A stretch of 64,000 bases of DNA from Legionella saoudiensis (GCF_001465875.1 NZ_LN901324.1:744001-808000), one strand, 5' to 3'; counted from the stretch's first letter, positions 9,266-18,003 are shown. Notes: generated from the sequence alone by a model not told the origin. Numbers and translations: made by a program.

Positions 9266-9957
9266 ATAAATCAACAATTAATGCCGAGGAAGTAACTAAG
9301 TTTGCTCAGCATGCGAAGCATTGGTGGAATCCTGAAGGTCCATTAAAAACTTTACATGATATTAATGGGACTCGATTAGAGTTTATTGCCCAACATGTTA
9401 CATTAAAAGATGCCACCATTTTAGATGTGGGATGTGGCGGTGGGATTTTATGTGAAGCCCTGGCAAAATCAGGGGCAAAAGTCACTGGAATAGATGCCGA
9501 GCAAGACGCTATTCAAACAGCTCAAGAGCATGCGAAAGACAATAACTTATCAATTGATTATTTTTGTACTCCTGTGGAGCACTATAATGGTGCGCGTTTT
9601 GACGTAATTACCTGTATGGAGATGTTAGAACATGTAGAAAACCCGCACGTGGTTTTTGAGCATTGTAAGCGGTTACTTAAGCCTAATGGTTTTTTGTTTT
9701 TATCTACGATTAGCCGCACTTTAAAAGCTTATGCCAGTGCAATCGTTGCCGCTGAATATATATTGAATTTGCTCCCTAGGCAAACACATGATTACAGCAA
9801 GTTTATAAAACCTAGTGAGTTAATTGCCATGGCGCGAGCGTTTGATTTCAATTTAGTGGACATGAAAGGGATGGATTATAACCCTATTTTAAGAACTGCT
9901 TCTTTGGGGGCTGATGTGCGAGTGAATTATTTGGTGGCATTGCAATCCTCAGATTAA
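9262..9957 (+). CDS. ubiG: Ubiquinone biosynthesis O-methyltransferase
   Basis: SAM-dependent methyltransferase catalysing both O-methylations in ubiquinone synthesis. The 231 residues are typical for UbiG. SAM motif I is DVGCGGGILCEALA, followed by VTGIDAEQDAI and the EMLEHVENP motif. The N-terminal AKHWWNPEGPLKTLHDIN is the UbiG signature. The start overlaps the upstream UNG-like gene by four bases. Confidence 0.95.
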   Translation: MNKSTINAEEVTKFAQHAKHWWNPEGPLKTLHDINGTRLEFIAQHVTLKDATILDVGCGGGILCEALAKSGAKVTGIDAEQDAIQTAQEHAKDNNLSIDYFCTPVEHYNGARFDVITCMEMLEHVENPHVVFEHCKRLLKPNGFLFLSTISRTLKAYASAIVAAEYILNLLPRQTHDYSKFIKPSELIAMARAFDFNLVDMKGMDYNPILRTASLGADVRVNYLVALQSSD

Positions 9958-9999
9958 GCATTTGGGTTGGCAGAGCCTAGCATTGAACTTGAATGGATA

Positions 10000-10141
10000 T
10001 GTAAATTTCGTGATTGCGAGCCATGGCAAAGCAACCCAGAACGCTGCTCGTTAAGACTCAGTACTGGGTTGCTTCACTTTGTTCGCCATGACAGCAGTTT
10101 TTATTTAATTTTAATAGAATAATACAGCGTAAACGCTTACG
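10000..10141. repeat. Dispersed palindromic (MITE-like) repeat, copy 1
   Basis: Shares almost its whole length with the copy at 15428-15588: a long imperfect hairpin whose arms contain AAGCAACCCAG and CTGGGTTGCTTC, followed by a TTTTTATTTAATTTTAATAG block and the terminal sequence AACGCTTAC. The matching left terminal repeat is not evident, so this copy looks truncated on the left. It lies between ubiG and proQ. Confidence 0.75.
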
Positions 10142-10196
10142 TTATGTTTGCTGGACTTTGCAGTCAGTCTGCGTGCATCTAACTAAGGTTATGCGT

Positions 10197-10574
10197 TTAG
10201 CTTGTGGTCTTCTCAGTATCTTTCTTCTTATTATAACGTTCCTGGAAGCGTTGATACGCATATTTAGCCTGCTCCGTTGTGACTACATCCACTTCATTTC
10301 CATAAATGTCCACACGGGCTGCGTTTTCTTTTTGACAGCTTAAATAAGCAGGAGAGGCGCTGTAATAGCTTAATGCTTCACGAAGCGCTTTTTTGCTAAA
10401 AGGAGGAGAATCCAGTCGCTCATAAAAATCAATTATGTCATCAAAGATTCCAATTTTTAGCGGTTTAATCTGGCTACCCTTTTTAAAAAAGGCACTAGGA
10501 AAGTGCTCGATTAACCAATCTATAATTTGTAGTTTATCTTTTTTTATTGCGATTTGTTGTTGCTTATCCATCAT
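10197..10574 (-). CDS. proQ: ProQ/FinO-domain RNA chaperone (small)
   Basis: The 125-residue protein is essentially one ProQ/FinO domain: LIEHFPSAFF near the N-terminus, then PLKIGIFDDI and ALREALSYYSASPAYLSC, the core of the family's RNA-binding fold, and a Lys-rich tail. Members bind structured sRNAs and mRNA 3' ends. Longer ProQ proteins carry an extra C-terminal domain that is absent here. It is monocistronic and antisense to a spurious plus-strand ORF. The symbol refers to the family; this may not be the main ProQ orthologue or RocC. Confidence 0.8.
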   Translation of the reverse strand: MMDKQQQIAIKKDKLQIIDWLIEHFPSAFFKKGSQIKPLKIGIFDDIIDFYERLDSPPFSKKALREALSYYSASPAYLSCQKENAARVDIYGNEVDVVTTEQAKYAYQRFQERYNKKKDTEKTTS

Positions 10575-10705
10575 TTTGCTCTAAAGCGTTATCATTTGCC
10601 GAATAAGCTACCATATCCGAGGACAGAATCAAGCTTTGTATGCAAGTGAACCAATATTTATTGTTTAATTGTAGAACAAAAAAGACCTTATTGCTCAAGG
10701 ATTTG

Positions 10706-10719
10706 TAAGAAATATCTCA
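10706..10719. promoter_or_regulatory. LetA-box-like upstream activating site
   Basis: TAAGAAATATCTCA differs by one base from the palindrome TNAGAAATTTCTNA described upstream of Legionella rsmY and rsmZ as the LetA response-regulator site. It lies about 170-190 bases before the inferred sRNA start, the usual distance for GacA/LetA sites. Confidence 0.6.
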
Positions 10720-10856
10720 ATATGAGTGTAGAAAATAGCGGTTCTCGCTTGTGTGTAAATTTATCAGGCAAAATAAATCCTTGTTTTATAAGGGTTTTTA
10801 TTAATCTTTAATAAAAAGGCATATAAAAATTAATATTTTTTTATATTTTTTGTGAC

Positions 10857-10885
10857 TTGCACTTCGTAATCACAATTGCTAAATT
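10857..10885 (+). promoter_or_regulatory. Sigma-70-type promoter for the sRNA
   Basis: -35 TTGCAC (10857-10862), 17-base spacer, -10 TAAATT (10880-10885) preceded by TGC, an extended -10. Predicted start is around 10891-10893. Confidence 0.5.
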
Positions 10886-10891
10886 CAGAAC

Positions 10892-11030
10892 ATGACTTAT
10901 AGGGAAATTTAAGTCATACAAATGGATTTGAAATCAAATGGATTTGATTTGTCAGGGATGACTTATAAGGACTAAACGTTCTTATACGGATGACTGCGAA
11001 AAAAGCCAGGTTAAAACCTGGCTTTTTTAT
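10892..11030 (+). ncRNA. RsmY/RsmZ-type CsrA-sequestering small RNA
   Basis: An intergenic stretch of about 139 nt with six A(N)GGA motifs: AGGGA 10901, ATGGA 10922, ATGGA 10938, AGGGA 10954, AAGGA 10967 and ACGGA 10986. It ends in a strong intrinsic terminator (11001-11030). Such GGA-rich short RNAs bind and titrate CsrA. In Legionella, LetA/LetS induce RsmY and RsmZ to release CsrA repression and allow transmissive traits, including effector expression. A LetA-box-like palindrome and a plausible promoter sit at the expected positions upstream. No ORF fits. Whether it corresponds to RsmY or RsmZ cannot be told from the sequence alone. Confidence 0.72.
11001..11030. terminator. Intrinsic terminator (sRNA, possibly bidirectional)
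   Basis: Stem AAGCCAGGTT / AACCTGGCTT flanked by an A-run on one side and TTTTTT on the other, so it can end the sRNA on the plus strand and the L,D-transpeptidase-like gene on the minus strand. Confidence 0.85.
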
Positions 11031-11046
11031 TTTATCAAATAATTTC

Positions 11047-11724
11047 TTAGCCGACTAGATAACCTGAGCGGGATAAGAATTTCTTATCAGGGAAGTAAGC
11101 AAAAATTACTGAACCATTTTTAATGGTATTAATTACAGGCTTTGCTAGTTTTTCAGAAATGGCAGGGCATCCCCAAGATAAACCTGCTCGCCCAGCTTTA
11201 CGGATAAAGCCTGGATCCATGTACCATGCTCCATGCATTACAACACGTCTGCTGTACGCGTTGTCATTGAAACCTTTATCTAACCCTTGCAAATTTAATG
11301 AGTATCCTTTGTGACCTACGTAGGTGTCTTTAGTAATGTAAGTGCCTAAGCTGGATTGCTTGCTTGAGTTTTGGTTTGAAAAATGGGTTGCAGTATTGCC
11401 GCCAGAGTTTCTGCCATGCGCAACATAAGTATTGTATAACAAGCGCTCTGAATTGAGATCAAATACCCACATACGCTCTTTATTTGATGGTAATGAGTAA
11501 TCAATTACTGTAAGTACAGGCTTCTTTACAGCACCTTTTTTATTAGCATTGGTGTATGCGGTTAGTGCGAGTTTTAATACTTTCTTATTTAACCTTGGTG
11601 CTTTAGATGCCAGGTGTTGAACTTTGGTGTTTATATCTGTTTCAGTGTTTGCAAAAGATGGCGTACTAGACGTTAAGTTACCCGTTAACAGGACGGTTGA
11701 AATTAGAGTAAATAATGTATTCAT
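11047..11724 (-). CDS. Exported L,D-transpeptidase-like (YkuD_2-type) murein protein
   Basis: Counting from ATG 11724 (225 residues, AGGGAG four bases upstream), the protein has a signal peptide ending near SFAN (residues 23-26). The catalytic region contains VVMHGAWY (His164) and GLSWGCPAI (Cys186), the H...SxGC pattern of L,D-transpeptidases in the variant family seen in many secreted gammaproteobacterial proteins. It is expected to act on peptidoglycan in the periplasm. An upstream in-frame extension to 11829 lacks signal-peptide logic and was not used. Monocistronic, terminated by the shared hairpin at 11001-11030. Confidence 0.8.
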   Translation of the reverse strand: MNTLFTLISTVLLTGNLTSSTPSFANTETDINTKVQHLASKAPRLNKKVLKLALTAYTNANKKGAVKKPVLTVIDYSLPSNKERMWVFDLNSERLLYNTYVAHGRNSGGNTATHFSNQNSSKQSSLGTYITKDTYVGHKGYSLNLQGLDKGFNDNAYSRRVVMHGAWYMDPGFIRKAGRAGLSWGCPAISEKLAKPVINTIKNGSVIFAYFPDKKFLSRSGYLVG

Positions 11725-12142
11725 ACAGCTCCCTATTTTTATAAAATCACCGTTATTGGCTCTTAAAAAAACGGTGATTATATTAACAATTGAGGCAATT
11801 GTAAAATCACAAGATCTTTCCTTGTCCATAAGGGTTAAATATTATTCTATTCAGGGGCTTAGCAAAGTAAGCTAAAAGAGTATAAAACAATTACCAGGCT
11901 TTTTGTGCAAAATACGCACTATTTTCAGGTTAATTAATAGCGCATTTTGCTTTAAATTACATAAAATAGATTATAATTTACACAACGTTTACATTGGATT
12001 TGGCACAGTTGTTGCTTTATTGATGCGACTAAAAATCATATAATGTCGCAAAACAGAGGTGAATCATTCCATTTTTTCTGGGGCTCAATTATGATCACTG
12101 TCCACTATGATGTCCCGTTGTTATTTTAGTTCGGAGAATACT
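11725..12142. other. Divergent promoter region between the transpeptidase-like gene and putA
   Basis: About 420 AT-rich bases with no gene. A TATAAT at 11972-11977 and nearby AT-rich blocks could form putA promoter elements, though the best -35 candidate (TTGCTT, 11947) is 19 bases away. No clear operator palindrome was recognised. Confidence 0.4.
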
Positions 12143-15100
12143 ATGCTTGAAAAGCAGACCATACAATTACCACAAGGTTTACGCGCTGCTATTAATCATG
12201 CTTATCGCTGTGACGAGTTATCGTTGATAACAGAGCTTTGTGATAAAGCAGATTTAGATGCGTCACAGTTAGCAGCAATTAAAGCCAGCGCTACTAAATT
12301 AGTTGAGTCCGTACGCTCCGATCGTAAAAAAAGTACAGGTATTGATTCTTTCTTAACTGAATATGCGTTATCCAGTGAAGAAGGGATTGCGTTGATGTGT
12401 TTGGCAGAAGCCTTATTACGTGTTCCTGATAGTGCAACAATAGATAATCTAATTAAAGATAAGCTTGCAGGCGGTAATTGGAAATCTCATATAGGCCAAA
12501 GCGATTCTTTTTTTGTTAATGCGACAACCTGGGCTTTAATGTTAACGGGAAAAGTATTAACACCGGAAAAGGCAGAAAACACATTAACCAAATCATTAAT
12601 GAAAGTAGTTAATCGCAGTAGTGAGGCGGTAGTAAGGACTGCTGTTGATAAAGCAATGCGAATTATGAGCAAGCAGTTTGTTAAAGGCCGTACCATCAAT
12701 GAAGCGTTGACTCGTGCTAAAAAGAAAGAGGCCCTGGGTTACCGTTTCTCTTATGATATGTTAGGCGAGGCCGCTTTAACTACGGTGGATGCAGCACGTT
12801 ATTTTGAAGCATATCGCAATGCCATCGAAGCGATTGGCAAAGAGGCAGAGAAAAATTCCGATGTTTACCGCCGTCCAGGGATCTCAATTAAGTTATCCGC
12901 ACTACATCCGCGCTATAGTGAGAGCCAATACGCCCGCGTAATGGCTGAATTGCCGCCAAAACTCTTAGCGCTGGCGCGTCTAGCCAAAGAGTATGGCATC
13001 GGCTTAACCATTGATGCTGAGGAATCCGAGCGCCTGGACTTATCGCTTGATGTGATGGAGCGCGTTTTTGTTGATGACAGCTTAGATGGCTGGAATGGTT
13101 TTGGGTTAGCAGTACAATCCTATCAAAAGAGAGCATTCTATGTATTGGACTGGGTTGCTGCCTTAGCTCGCAGCAAAAAACGCCGTATGATGGTGCGTTT
13201 AATTAAAGGTGCTTATTGGGATAGTGAAATTAAAAAATCTCAAATGCAAGGGCTTGCAGAATATCCTGTATTTACTCGAAAAGTATTTACTGATGTATCG
13301 TTCCAAGCTTGTGCTAAAAAAATACTAACGATGACGGACGCTATTTATCCTCAGTTTGCAACGCATAATGCTTATTCCGTAGCGATGATTCTAAATATCA
13401 CTGGAAGTTACCGTGATTTTGAGTTTCAATGTTTGCATGGAATGGGAAATGAGCTTTATCAACAAGTCGTTCCAGCAAATTGTCATGGAATTCCTTGTCG
13501 TATTTATGCTCCAGTAGGTAGTCATGAAGACTTGCTCCCCTACTTAGTGCGTCGTCTATTAGAAAATGGGGCGAACTCGTCCTTTGTGAATCGTATCGTT
13601 GATGATAATGCGCCTATTGACTCTTTAGTAGAAGATCCTGTAGCAAAAGCACGTTCTTTGTTTGGGCGAATTAATAAAAATATTCCTCTACCTAAGGATA
13701 TTTTTGCTCCACGAATAAACTCTCAAGGGATTGATTTTAGTAATCGTTCTGAACGCGCTCAATTGCAAGAAGCCTTAGCTAGCTTTGCCGGAAAACAATG
13801 GACTGCGGCACCTATCATTGTAGGAACTCCAGAACCAAGTGAGGCACAAAAAGTTCGTTCACCACAGCAGTCTGATCGTATTGTGGGTATGGTGCAAAAT
13901 GCCTCCGTAAATGATGTTGAAAAAGCGTTATCAGCAGCTGTAGCTACATTTTCCACTTGGTCAGAAACACCTGTTGCAGAGCGCGCAGCCTGCTTGAATC
14001 GTTATGCTGACTTATTGCAAGAGCATGGGGCTGAGTTTTTAGCGCTTGCTTGTCTTGAAGCTGGAAAAACTCTTAATGATGGGATTGCGGAGCTGCGTGA
14101 GGCGATTGATTTTTGTCGTTATTATGCCAATTTAGCTCAGGACATTTTAGCAACGCCTACACGCTTAACTGGATACACCGGCGAGCTCAATGAGTTAGGC
14201 TTATACCCACGTGGCACAGTGTTATGCATTAGCCCTTGGAACTTCCCCTTAGCAATCTTTACAGGTCAGGTGGTTGCTGGATTGGTTACAGGTAACTGTG
14301 TTATTGCAAAACCGGCAGAACAAACCCCATTAATAGCTGCATTAGCTGTAAAATTAATGCATCAAGCTGGATTTCCTGCTGGTGCAATACAATTACTTCC
14401 TGGTGATGGTGAAACAGTAGGAGCAACTTTAGTTGCTGATAAGCGAATTAAAGCGGTCTTGTTCACTGGGTCTACAGATACCGCGAATTTAATTAATCGT
14501 ACCTTAGCAACACGTGGTGGCGAAATTATTCCTTTAGTTGCGGAAACAGGCGGTCAAAACGCAATGCTGGTTGATTCTTCCGCTTTATTAGAGCAGGTCG
14601 TTGTTGATGCTGTGAATTCTGCATTTGGAAGTGCAGGGCAGCGTTGTTCCGCATTACGTGTGTTATTTGTTCAAGAAGAGGTTTATCCACGCACGGTAGC
14701 CTTATTAAAAGGAGCGATGGAAGAATTAGTTGTTGGAGAACCACAATGGCTCGTTACTGATGTGGGACCAGTAATTGATAAACCCGCTTTATCTGTGCTT
14801 AAAGCGCATGTAGATAACATGAAAAAACGTCATGAGGTAATTCATCAGTGCCGATTGGATGAGTCATTGGAGTCTGGATATTTTATGCCACCGACGGCAC
14901 TGGCTCTTGATAGCATTGACTCTTTGGAGAAAGAGGTATTTGGCCCTGTATTGCATGTGGTTAAATTTAAGCGCAAAGAATTGGATAAGGTTATTGAGCA
15001 AATTAATGCGACCGGTTATGGCTTAACTTTAGGTATTCATAGCCGTATTAACGAGACGGTTGAGTACATTAGAAAACGTGTCCATGCTGGAAACTGTTAT

Positions 15101-15283
15101 GTGAATCGTAATATGACTGGCGCTGTAGTTGGTTTGCAACCTTTTGGTGGAGAAGGCTTATCAGGTACAGGCCCCAAAGCGGGTGGGCCGAATTACTTAA
15201 TTCGACTTTGTCATGAGCGTACTTATACGGTGGATACGACAGCAGCAGGTGGAAACGCGAGCTTGATGTCTTTGCCTGATTAA
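12143..15283 (+). CDS. putA: Bifunctional proline dehydrogenase / L-glutamate gamma-semialdehyde dehydrogenase
   Basis: Oxidises proline to glutamate in two steps on one polypeptide. The 1046 residues (ATG 12143, GGAG six bases upstream) show an N-terminal alpha domain, a proline dehydrogenase barrel (RRPGISIKLSALHPRY, IDAEESERLDL, GAYWDSEIK, YAPVGSHEDLLPYLVRRLLENG) and an aldehyde dehydrogenase domain (ISPWNFPLAIFTGQ, ETGGQNAM, catalytic Cys835 in SAGQRCSALR). It lacks the N-terminal ribbon-helix-helix of the 1320-residue E. coli PutA, so it is unlikely to autorepress. It is membrane-associated and feeds electrons to quinone. An upstream ATG at 12107 is in frame but lacks a good ribosome site. 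Confidence 0.97.
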   Translation: MLEKQTIQLPQGLRAAINHAYRCDELSLITELCDKADLDASQLAAIKASATKLVESVRSDRKKSTGIDSFLTEYALSSEEGIALMCLAEALLRVPDSATIDNLIKDKLAGGNWKSHIGQSDSFFVNATTWALMLTGKVLTPEKAENTLTKSLMKVVNRSSEAVVRTAVDKAMRIMSKQFVKGRTINEALTRAKKKEALGYRFSYDMLGEAALTTVDAARYFEAYRNAIEAIGKEAEKNSDVYRRPGISIKLSALHPRYSESQYARVMAELPPKLLALARLAKEYGIGLTIDAEESERLDLSLDVMERVFVDDSLDGWNGFGLAVQSYQKRAFYVLDWVAALARSKKRRMMVRLIKGAYWDSEIKKSQMQGLAEYPVFTRKVFTDVSFQACAKKILTMTDAIYPQFATHNAYSVAMILNITGSYRDFEFQCLHGMGNELYQQVVPANCHGIPCRIYAPVGSHEDLLPYLVRRLLENGANSSFVNRIVDDNAPIDSLVEDPVAKARSLFGRINKNIPLPKDIFAPRINSQGIDFSNRSERAQLQEALASFAGKQWTAAPIIVGTPEPSEAQKVRSPQQSDRIVGMVQNASVNDVEKALSAAVATFSTWSETPVAERAACLNRYADLLQEHGAEFLALACLEAGKTLNDGIAELREAIDFCRYYANLAQDILATPTRLTGYTGELNELGLYPRGTVLCISPWNFPLAIFTGQVVAGLVTGNCVIAKPAEQTPLIAALAVKLMHQAGFPAGAIQLLPGDGETVGATLVADKRIKAVLFTGSTDTANLINRTLATRGGEIIPLVAETGGQNAMLVDSSALLEQVVVDAVNSAFGSAGQRCSALRVLFVQEEVYPRTVALLKGAMEELVVGEPQWLVTDVGPVIDKPALSVLKAHVDNMKKRHEVIHQCRLDESLESGYFMPPTALALDSIDSLEKEVFGPVLHVVKFKRKELDKVIEQINATGYGLTLGIHSRINETVEYIRKRVHAGNCYVNRNMTGAVVGLQPFGGEGLSGTGPKAGGPNYLIRLCHERTYTVDTTAAGGNASLMSLPD

Positions 15284-15294
15284 AATGAAGATTA

Positions 15295-15322
15295 GTGTAG
15301 CCTATGCTAAGACGGGCTACAC
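15295..15322 (+). terminator. Hairpin after putA
   Basis: GTGTAGCC / GGCTACAC stem with 12-base loop followed by TTCTTT, 12 bases after the putA stop. The same stem words occur at 22798-22832. Confidence 0.6.
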
Positions 15323-15427
15323 TTCTTTAGTTCACGTACAACCTTCATCATCACAAAGAATGTGCAACTCGGGGTTCGAAGCATGAGCCCTTGGGTTGCT
15401 TCACTTCGCTCGCAAATGATTGTTTTC

Positions 15428-15588
15428 GTAAGCGTTCACGAGGTCTGTAAATTTCGTCATGGCGAGCCATGGTGAAGCAACCCAGAACGATGCTTCGTTA
15501 AGACTCAGTGCTGGGTTGCTTCACTTTGTTCGCAATGACAGCAGTTTTTATTTAATTTTAATAGAATACATACAGCGTGAACGCTTAC
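15428..15588. repeat. MITE-like element with 13-bp terminal inverted repeats, copy 2
   Basis: The ends are GTAAGCGTTCACG and CGTGAACGCTTAC, perfect 13-base terminal inverted repeats bounding 161 bases. Inside is a long imperfect hairpin (GAAGCAACCCAG ... CTGGGTTGCTTC). Relatives occur at 10000-10141, 32668-32785 and, decayed, 50567-50800. There is no internal ORF, so movement would need a transposase in trans. A target-site duplication is not obvious. Confidence 0.75.
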
Positions 15589-15622
15589 CTATTTTCAGAG
15601 GTACTGATTAATGGCAATCGAT

Positions 15623-16015
15623 TTACTTTACTAGAGTTGTTATTGATTGCTCCAGTTTTTCAGGAATAACAACAGGGTCTTGGACGGCAATAGCATAGAG
15701 GTCTGAAATTCCGGTGCTGTAAATGCATTCATGATAATAGATAGGTGCACTATTCATATTACTTAGAGCAGAATAAGCTGCTTCTAAGGCTGCTTCGCGG
15801 GTTGGAACGGCAAATGGCCCCATAACAAAACCCCAATTTGTATCCGTATTATATTTACTAAGCTTGTAAGCAAAATAATGGTTTGTAGTACCAAAAGCAA
15901 TAGAGAAACCACCTAATTGAATTTCTTTGAGATCTGGACATACTGGATCAGAAAAAGAGGGGTTCGCAAGCACTAGAGCTGCGGCTAATAATGATAATTT
16001 AGCGCTGAATTTCAT
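15623..16015 (-). CDS. Small exported protein of unknown function
   Basis: The 130 residues begin with a clear signal peptide (MKFSAKLSLLAAALVLANPSF-S). The mature part is about 108 residues, with aromatic-rich strands (FSIAFGTTNHYFAYKL, NWGFVMGPF) and two Cys. It may belong to the Legionella-restricted small secreted families (DUF4949 comes to mind, unverified). It is likely periplasmic or secreted; no enzyme motif seen. Monocistronic, next to the MITE-like element. Confidence 0.65.
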   Translation of the reverse strand: MKFSAKLSLLAAALVLANPSFSDPVCPDLKEIQLGGFSIAFGTTNHYFAYKLSKYNTDTNWGFVMGPFAVPTREAALEAAYSALSNMNSAPIYYHECIYSTGISDLYAIAVQDPVVIPEKLEQSITTLVK

Positions 16016-16168
16016 AAAAACTCCATTAATTATTATTTTTAAGTCGGGTGTTCAATATAACTAACTGCAAAAAAGCATTAGAGATGAGATCCTCAAATGA
16101 ACACTTGCCTTAGCATTTTAAGCGATATACTTCCAGTAATAAACGAACATTTAGCCAGAAAGGGAATA

Positions 16169-16729
16169 ATGAATACAGTACGTGTTTTTTTCGCAATTTG
16201 TCCGCCTGAATCTATGCAGAAACCATTAAGAGATATTTTGCAGCATTCTAAATTAGTATTTCCAAAGAAAGCTCTAAGATGGATTAGTGTGGAGCATTTA
16301 CATTGTACATTACAGTTTATTAGTGCAATTCCACAAGAAGAAATACCCATACTAATCAAACATGTTAGGGACTTAGTAACAGAGCAACCTTCGTTTTGGC
16401 TGCACCTAGGTCCGCTGGAATGGTTTCCCAGTCTGGAGCATCCCAAAATTCTTTCTTTAGCTGTGGAGCCTCAAGAGACATTAAAGCTTTTAGCGGGGCG
16501 TATCAATCGGATTCTTAGCGAATTTAATTGCTCAGTGGAGGCTCGTCCATTTCGAGGGCATATGTCCATAGGAAGAGTATTAACGCATGCTTTATCCAGA
16601 GAGAAATTAAAATTGGCTAAAAATAGTACTATTTCTCCTGTTTTAATTGATAAAATTTATCTTATTGAAAGTAGGCCTGCGCAAGGAGGTCGTTTATACT
16701 GCACTTTAGCAGAGTTTAATTTAGCCTAA
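16169..16729 (+). CDS. thpR: RNA 2',3'-cyclic 3'-phosphodiesterase (2H family)
   Basis: The 186 residues from ATG 16169 (AAGGGA just upstream) start with RVFFAICPPE, typical for ThpR/LigT. Both 2H motifs are visible: HCTL (His45-Thr47) and HMSI (His131-Ser133), about 85 residues apart as in the family. The enzyme hydrolyses 2',3'-cyclic phosphates on RNA ends. An in-frame upstream ATG at 16097 adds 24 unconserved residues and was not chosen. First of three plus-strand genes with short gaps (41 and 15 bases). Confidence 0.9.
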   Translation: MNTVRVFFAICPPESMQKPLRDILQHSKLVFPKKALRWISVEHLHCTLQFISAIPQEEIPILIKHVRDLVTEQPSFWLHLGPLEWFPSLEHPKILSLAVEPQETLKLLAGRINRILSEFNCSVEARPFRGHMSIGRVLTHALSREKLKLAKNSTISPVLIDKIYLIESRPAQGGRLYCTLAEFNLA

Positions 16730-16770
16730 TTAGAGGTTAATATAGAATCTTTAAACGATAAGGAACATCA

Positions 16771-17628
16771 ATGTTAAGGTTATTATTTCTATTTGGACTT
16801 TTATTTTCTTCTTTATGTAATGCGCAAGATAAGGAAATTGCCATTACAATGGATGACTTACCCCTAGTTGCCTCGCAAATGAATACTCCAGGCAATAAGC
16901 AACGCTCAACGGAACGTTTTACACAAATCATACAAACATTCCAAAAATATAAAGTTCCAGCTACCGGCTTTGTTATTGCTGGAGCTATTGAGAAAGGGCA
17001 ATGGGAGTTTCTGGAGCAGTTTCGCCAGGCGGGATTTATGCTTGGAAATCATACTTATTCGCATTATAACTTAAATCAAATAAGTGCTGAGAAATACATT
17101 GCAGATGTGGATCGCGCTGATAAGATTCTTACGCCGATTATGACGGAACCAAAATATTTTCGCTATCCCTATCTGGCTGAAGGGAATAAGAAAAATAAGC
17201 AAAAGGTTTATGATTATCTGAATGAGCATCACTACATCATTGCCCCGGTGACGATTGATAGCAAAGATTATGAGTTTAATAAAATGGCTTACGGCGTTCC
17301 TTTTCGCGCACGCGCAGCATACATCCAAAAATTAAAAGCGCGTTATTTAGCATTTATTTGGAAACAAACTCTTTTGGCAGAGAAAAAAAGCGAAGGAAAA
17401 AATGGTAAACAAATATTGCTTATTCATGCTAATTTGCTCAATAGCTATTTGTTAGGTGATGTACTAGAAATGTATCAAAAAAATGGATACAAATTTATTA
17501 GTTTAACGGATGCTTTAAAAAATCCAGCTCCAGCGCTTAATTTTCCACCTGTCCCTGAGCATAAAAATAATAAAAATGGAGCAGGTTTAGAAACACTATT
17601 AGAGGATGAGATGTCTTATATTAATTAA
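16771..17628 (+). CDS. Exported polysaccharide deacetylase (NodB/CE4 family)
   Basis: Signal peptide (MLRLLFLFGLLFSSLCNAQ) followed by a NodB-homology domain: ITMDDLP gives the catalytic Asp pair (D28-D29), and GNHTYSH (92-98) is the zinc-binding HxxxH motif; RYPYLAEG follows as motif 3. The 285 residues match single-domain enzymes. The likely substrate is an N-acetylated glycan or murein in the periplasm or outside. Lies 41 bases after thpR and 15 before a small membrane protein gene. Confidence 0.88.
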   Translation: MLRLLFLFGLLFSSLCNAQDKEIAITMDDLPLVASQMNTPGNKQRSTERFTQIIQTFQKYKVPATGFVIAGAIEKGQWEFLEQFRQAGFMLGNHTYSHYNLNQISAEKYIADVDRADKILTPIMTEPKYFRYPYLAEGNKKNKQKVYDYLNEHHYIIAPVTIDSKDYEFNKMAYGVPFRARAAYIQKLKARYLAFIWKQTLLAEKKSEGKNGKQILLIHANLLNSYLLGDVLEMYQKNGYKFISLTDALKNPAPALNFPPVPEHKNNKNGAGLETLLEDEMSYIN

Positions 17629-17643
17629 GGGAGGGAATCTTGT

Positions 17644-17985
17644 ATGTTAATATTTGCAATCTGTTTATTTCTTTTAGCGGCAACTTTTGGTTTAGCTATT
17701 TTAGTCGCCATATTGCAGGATTTGCCAGCAAATAAAATGGCCCTGGCTGCGCATGGGGCAGTTGCAGGCATCGCAATTGTAACTATGTTGGCTTATTTAC
17801 TCATTTATGGAGCCACCCCTTTATTGATTGCCAGCTTAATTTTATTCTTGATTGCCGCAATGGGTGGTTTAACTTTATTTTGGATGGGACGTAAGAGGGC
17901 AAGCGTCCCTAAGCTATTAGTTATTATCCATCCTTTGGTTGCTTTGGCTGGGTTAATTACCTTAGTTATTTATGTTTTGCCCTAG
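17644..17985 (+). CDS. Small integral membrane protein
   Basis: The 113 residues contain four hydrophobic segments (about 1-24, 34-56, 58-78 and 88-112) with a short basic loop (GRKRASVPK) between the third and fourth. No recognised family motif. SD-like GGGAGGG lies just before the ATG at 17644. Probably the last gene of the thpR-deacetylase unit. Confidence 0.7.
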   Translation: MLIFAICLFLLAATFGLAILVAILQDLPANKMALAAHGAVAGIAIVTMLAYLLIYGATPLLIASLILFLIAAMGGLTLFWMGRKRASVPKLLVIIHPLVALAGLITLVIYVLP

Positions 17986-18003
17986 TATTTTCTAACTTTA
18001 TCA

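Larger units (their letters stand above)
15284..15622. other. Intergenic region filled by repeats
   Basis: About 340 bases after putA contain a terminator hairpin, a partial repeat copy (about 15390-15420, GGGTTGCTTCACTTCGCTCG) and a full MITE-like element (15428-15588). No coding potential seen. Confidence 0.7.

Noticed and set aside
10158-10343. 61-codon hydrophobic plus-strand ORF
   Set aside because: Antisense to the well-supported ProQ/FinO gene and begins in repeat-derived sequence.
10922-10948. Direct repeat of AATGGATTTGA considered as an operator
   Set aside because: Better explained as two of six A(N)GGA motifs within the putative CsrA-binding sRNA.
11725-11829. N-terminal extension of the L,D-transpeptidase-like protein
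   Set aside because: It would bury the signal peptide behind 35 residues; ATG 11724 has a ribosome site and an immediate signal sequence.
15370-15380. GGTTCGAA resembling a tRNA T-loop
   Set aside because: No acceptor stem, D-arm or anticodon arm could be built around it; it sits in a repeat fragment.
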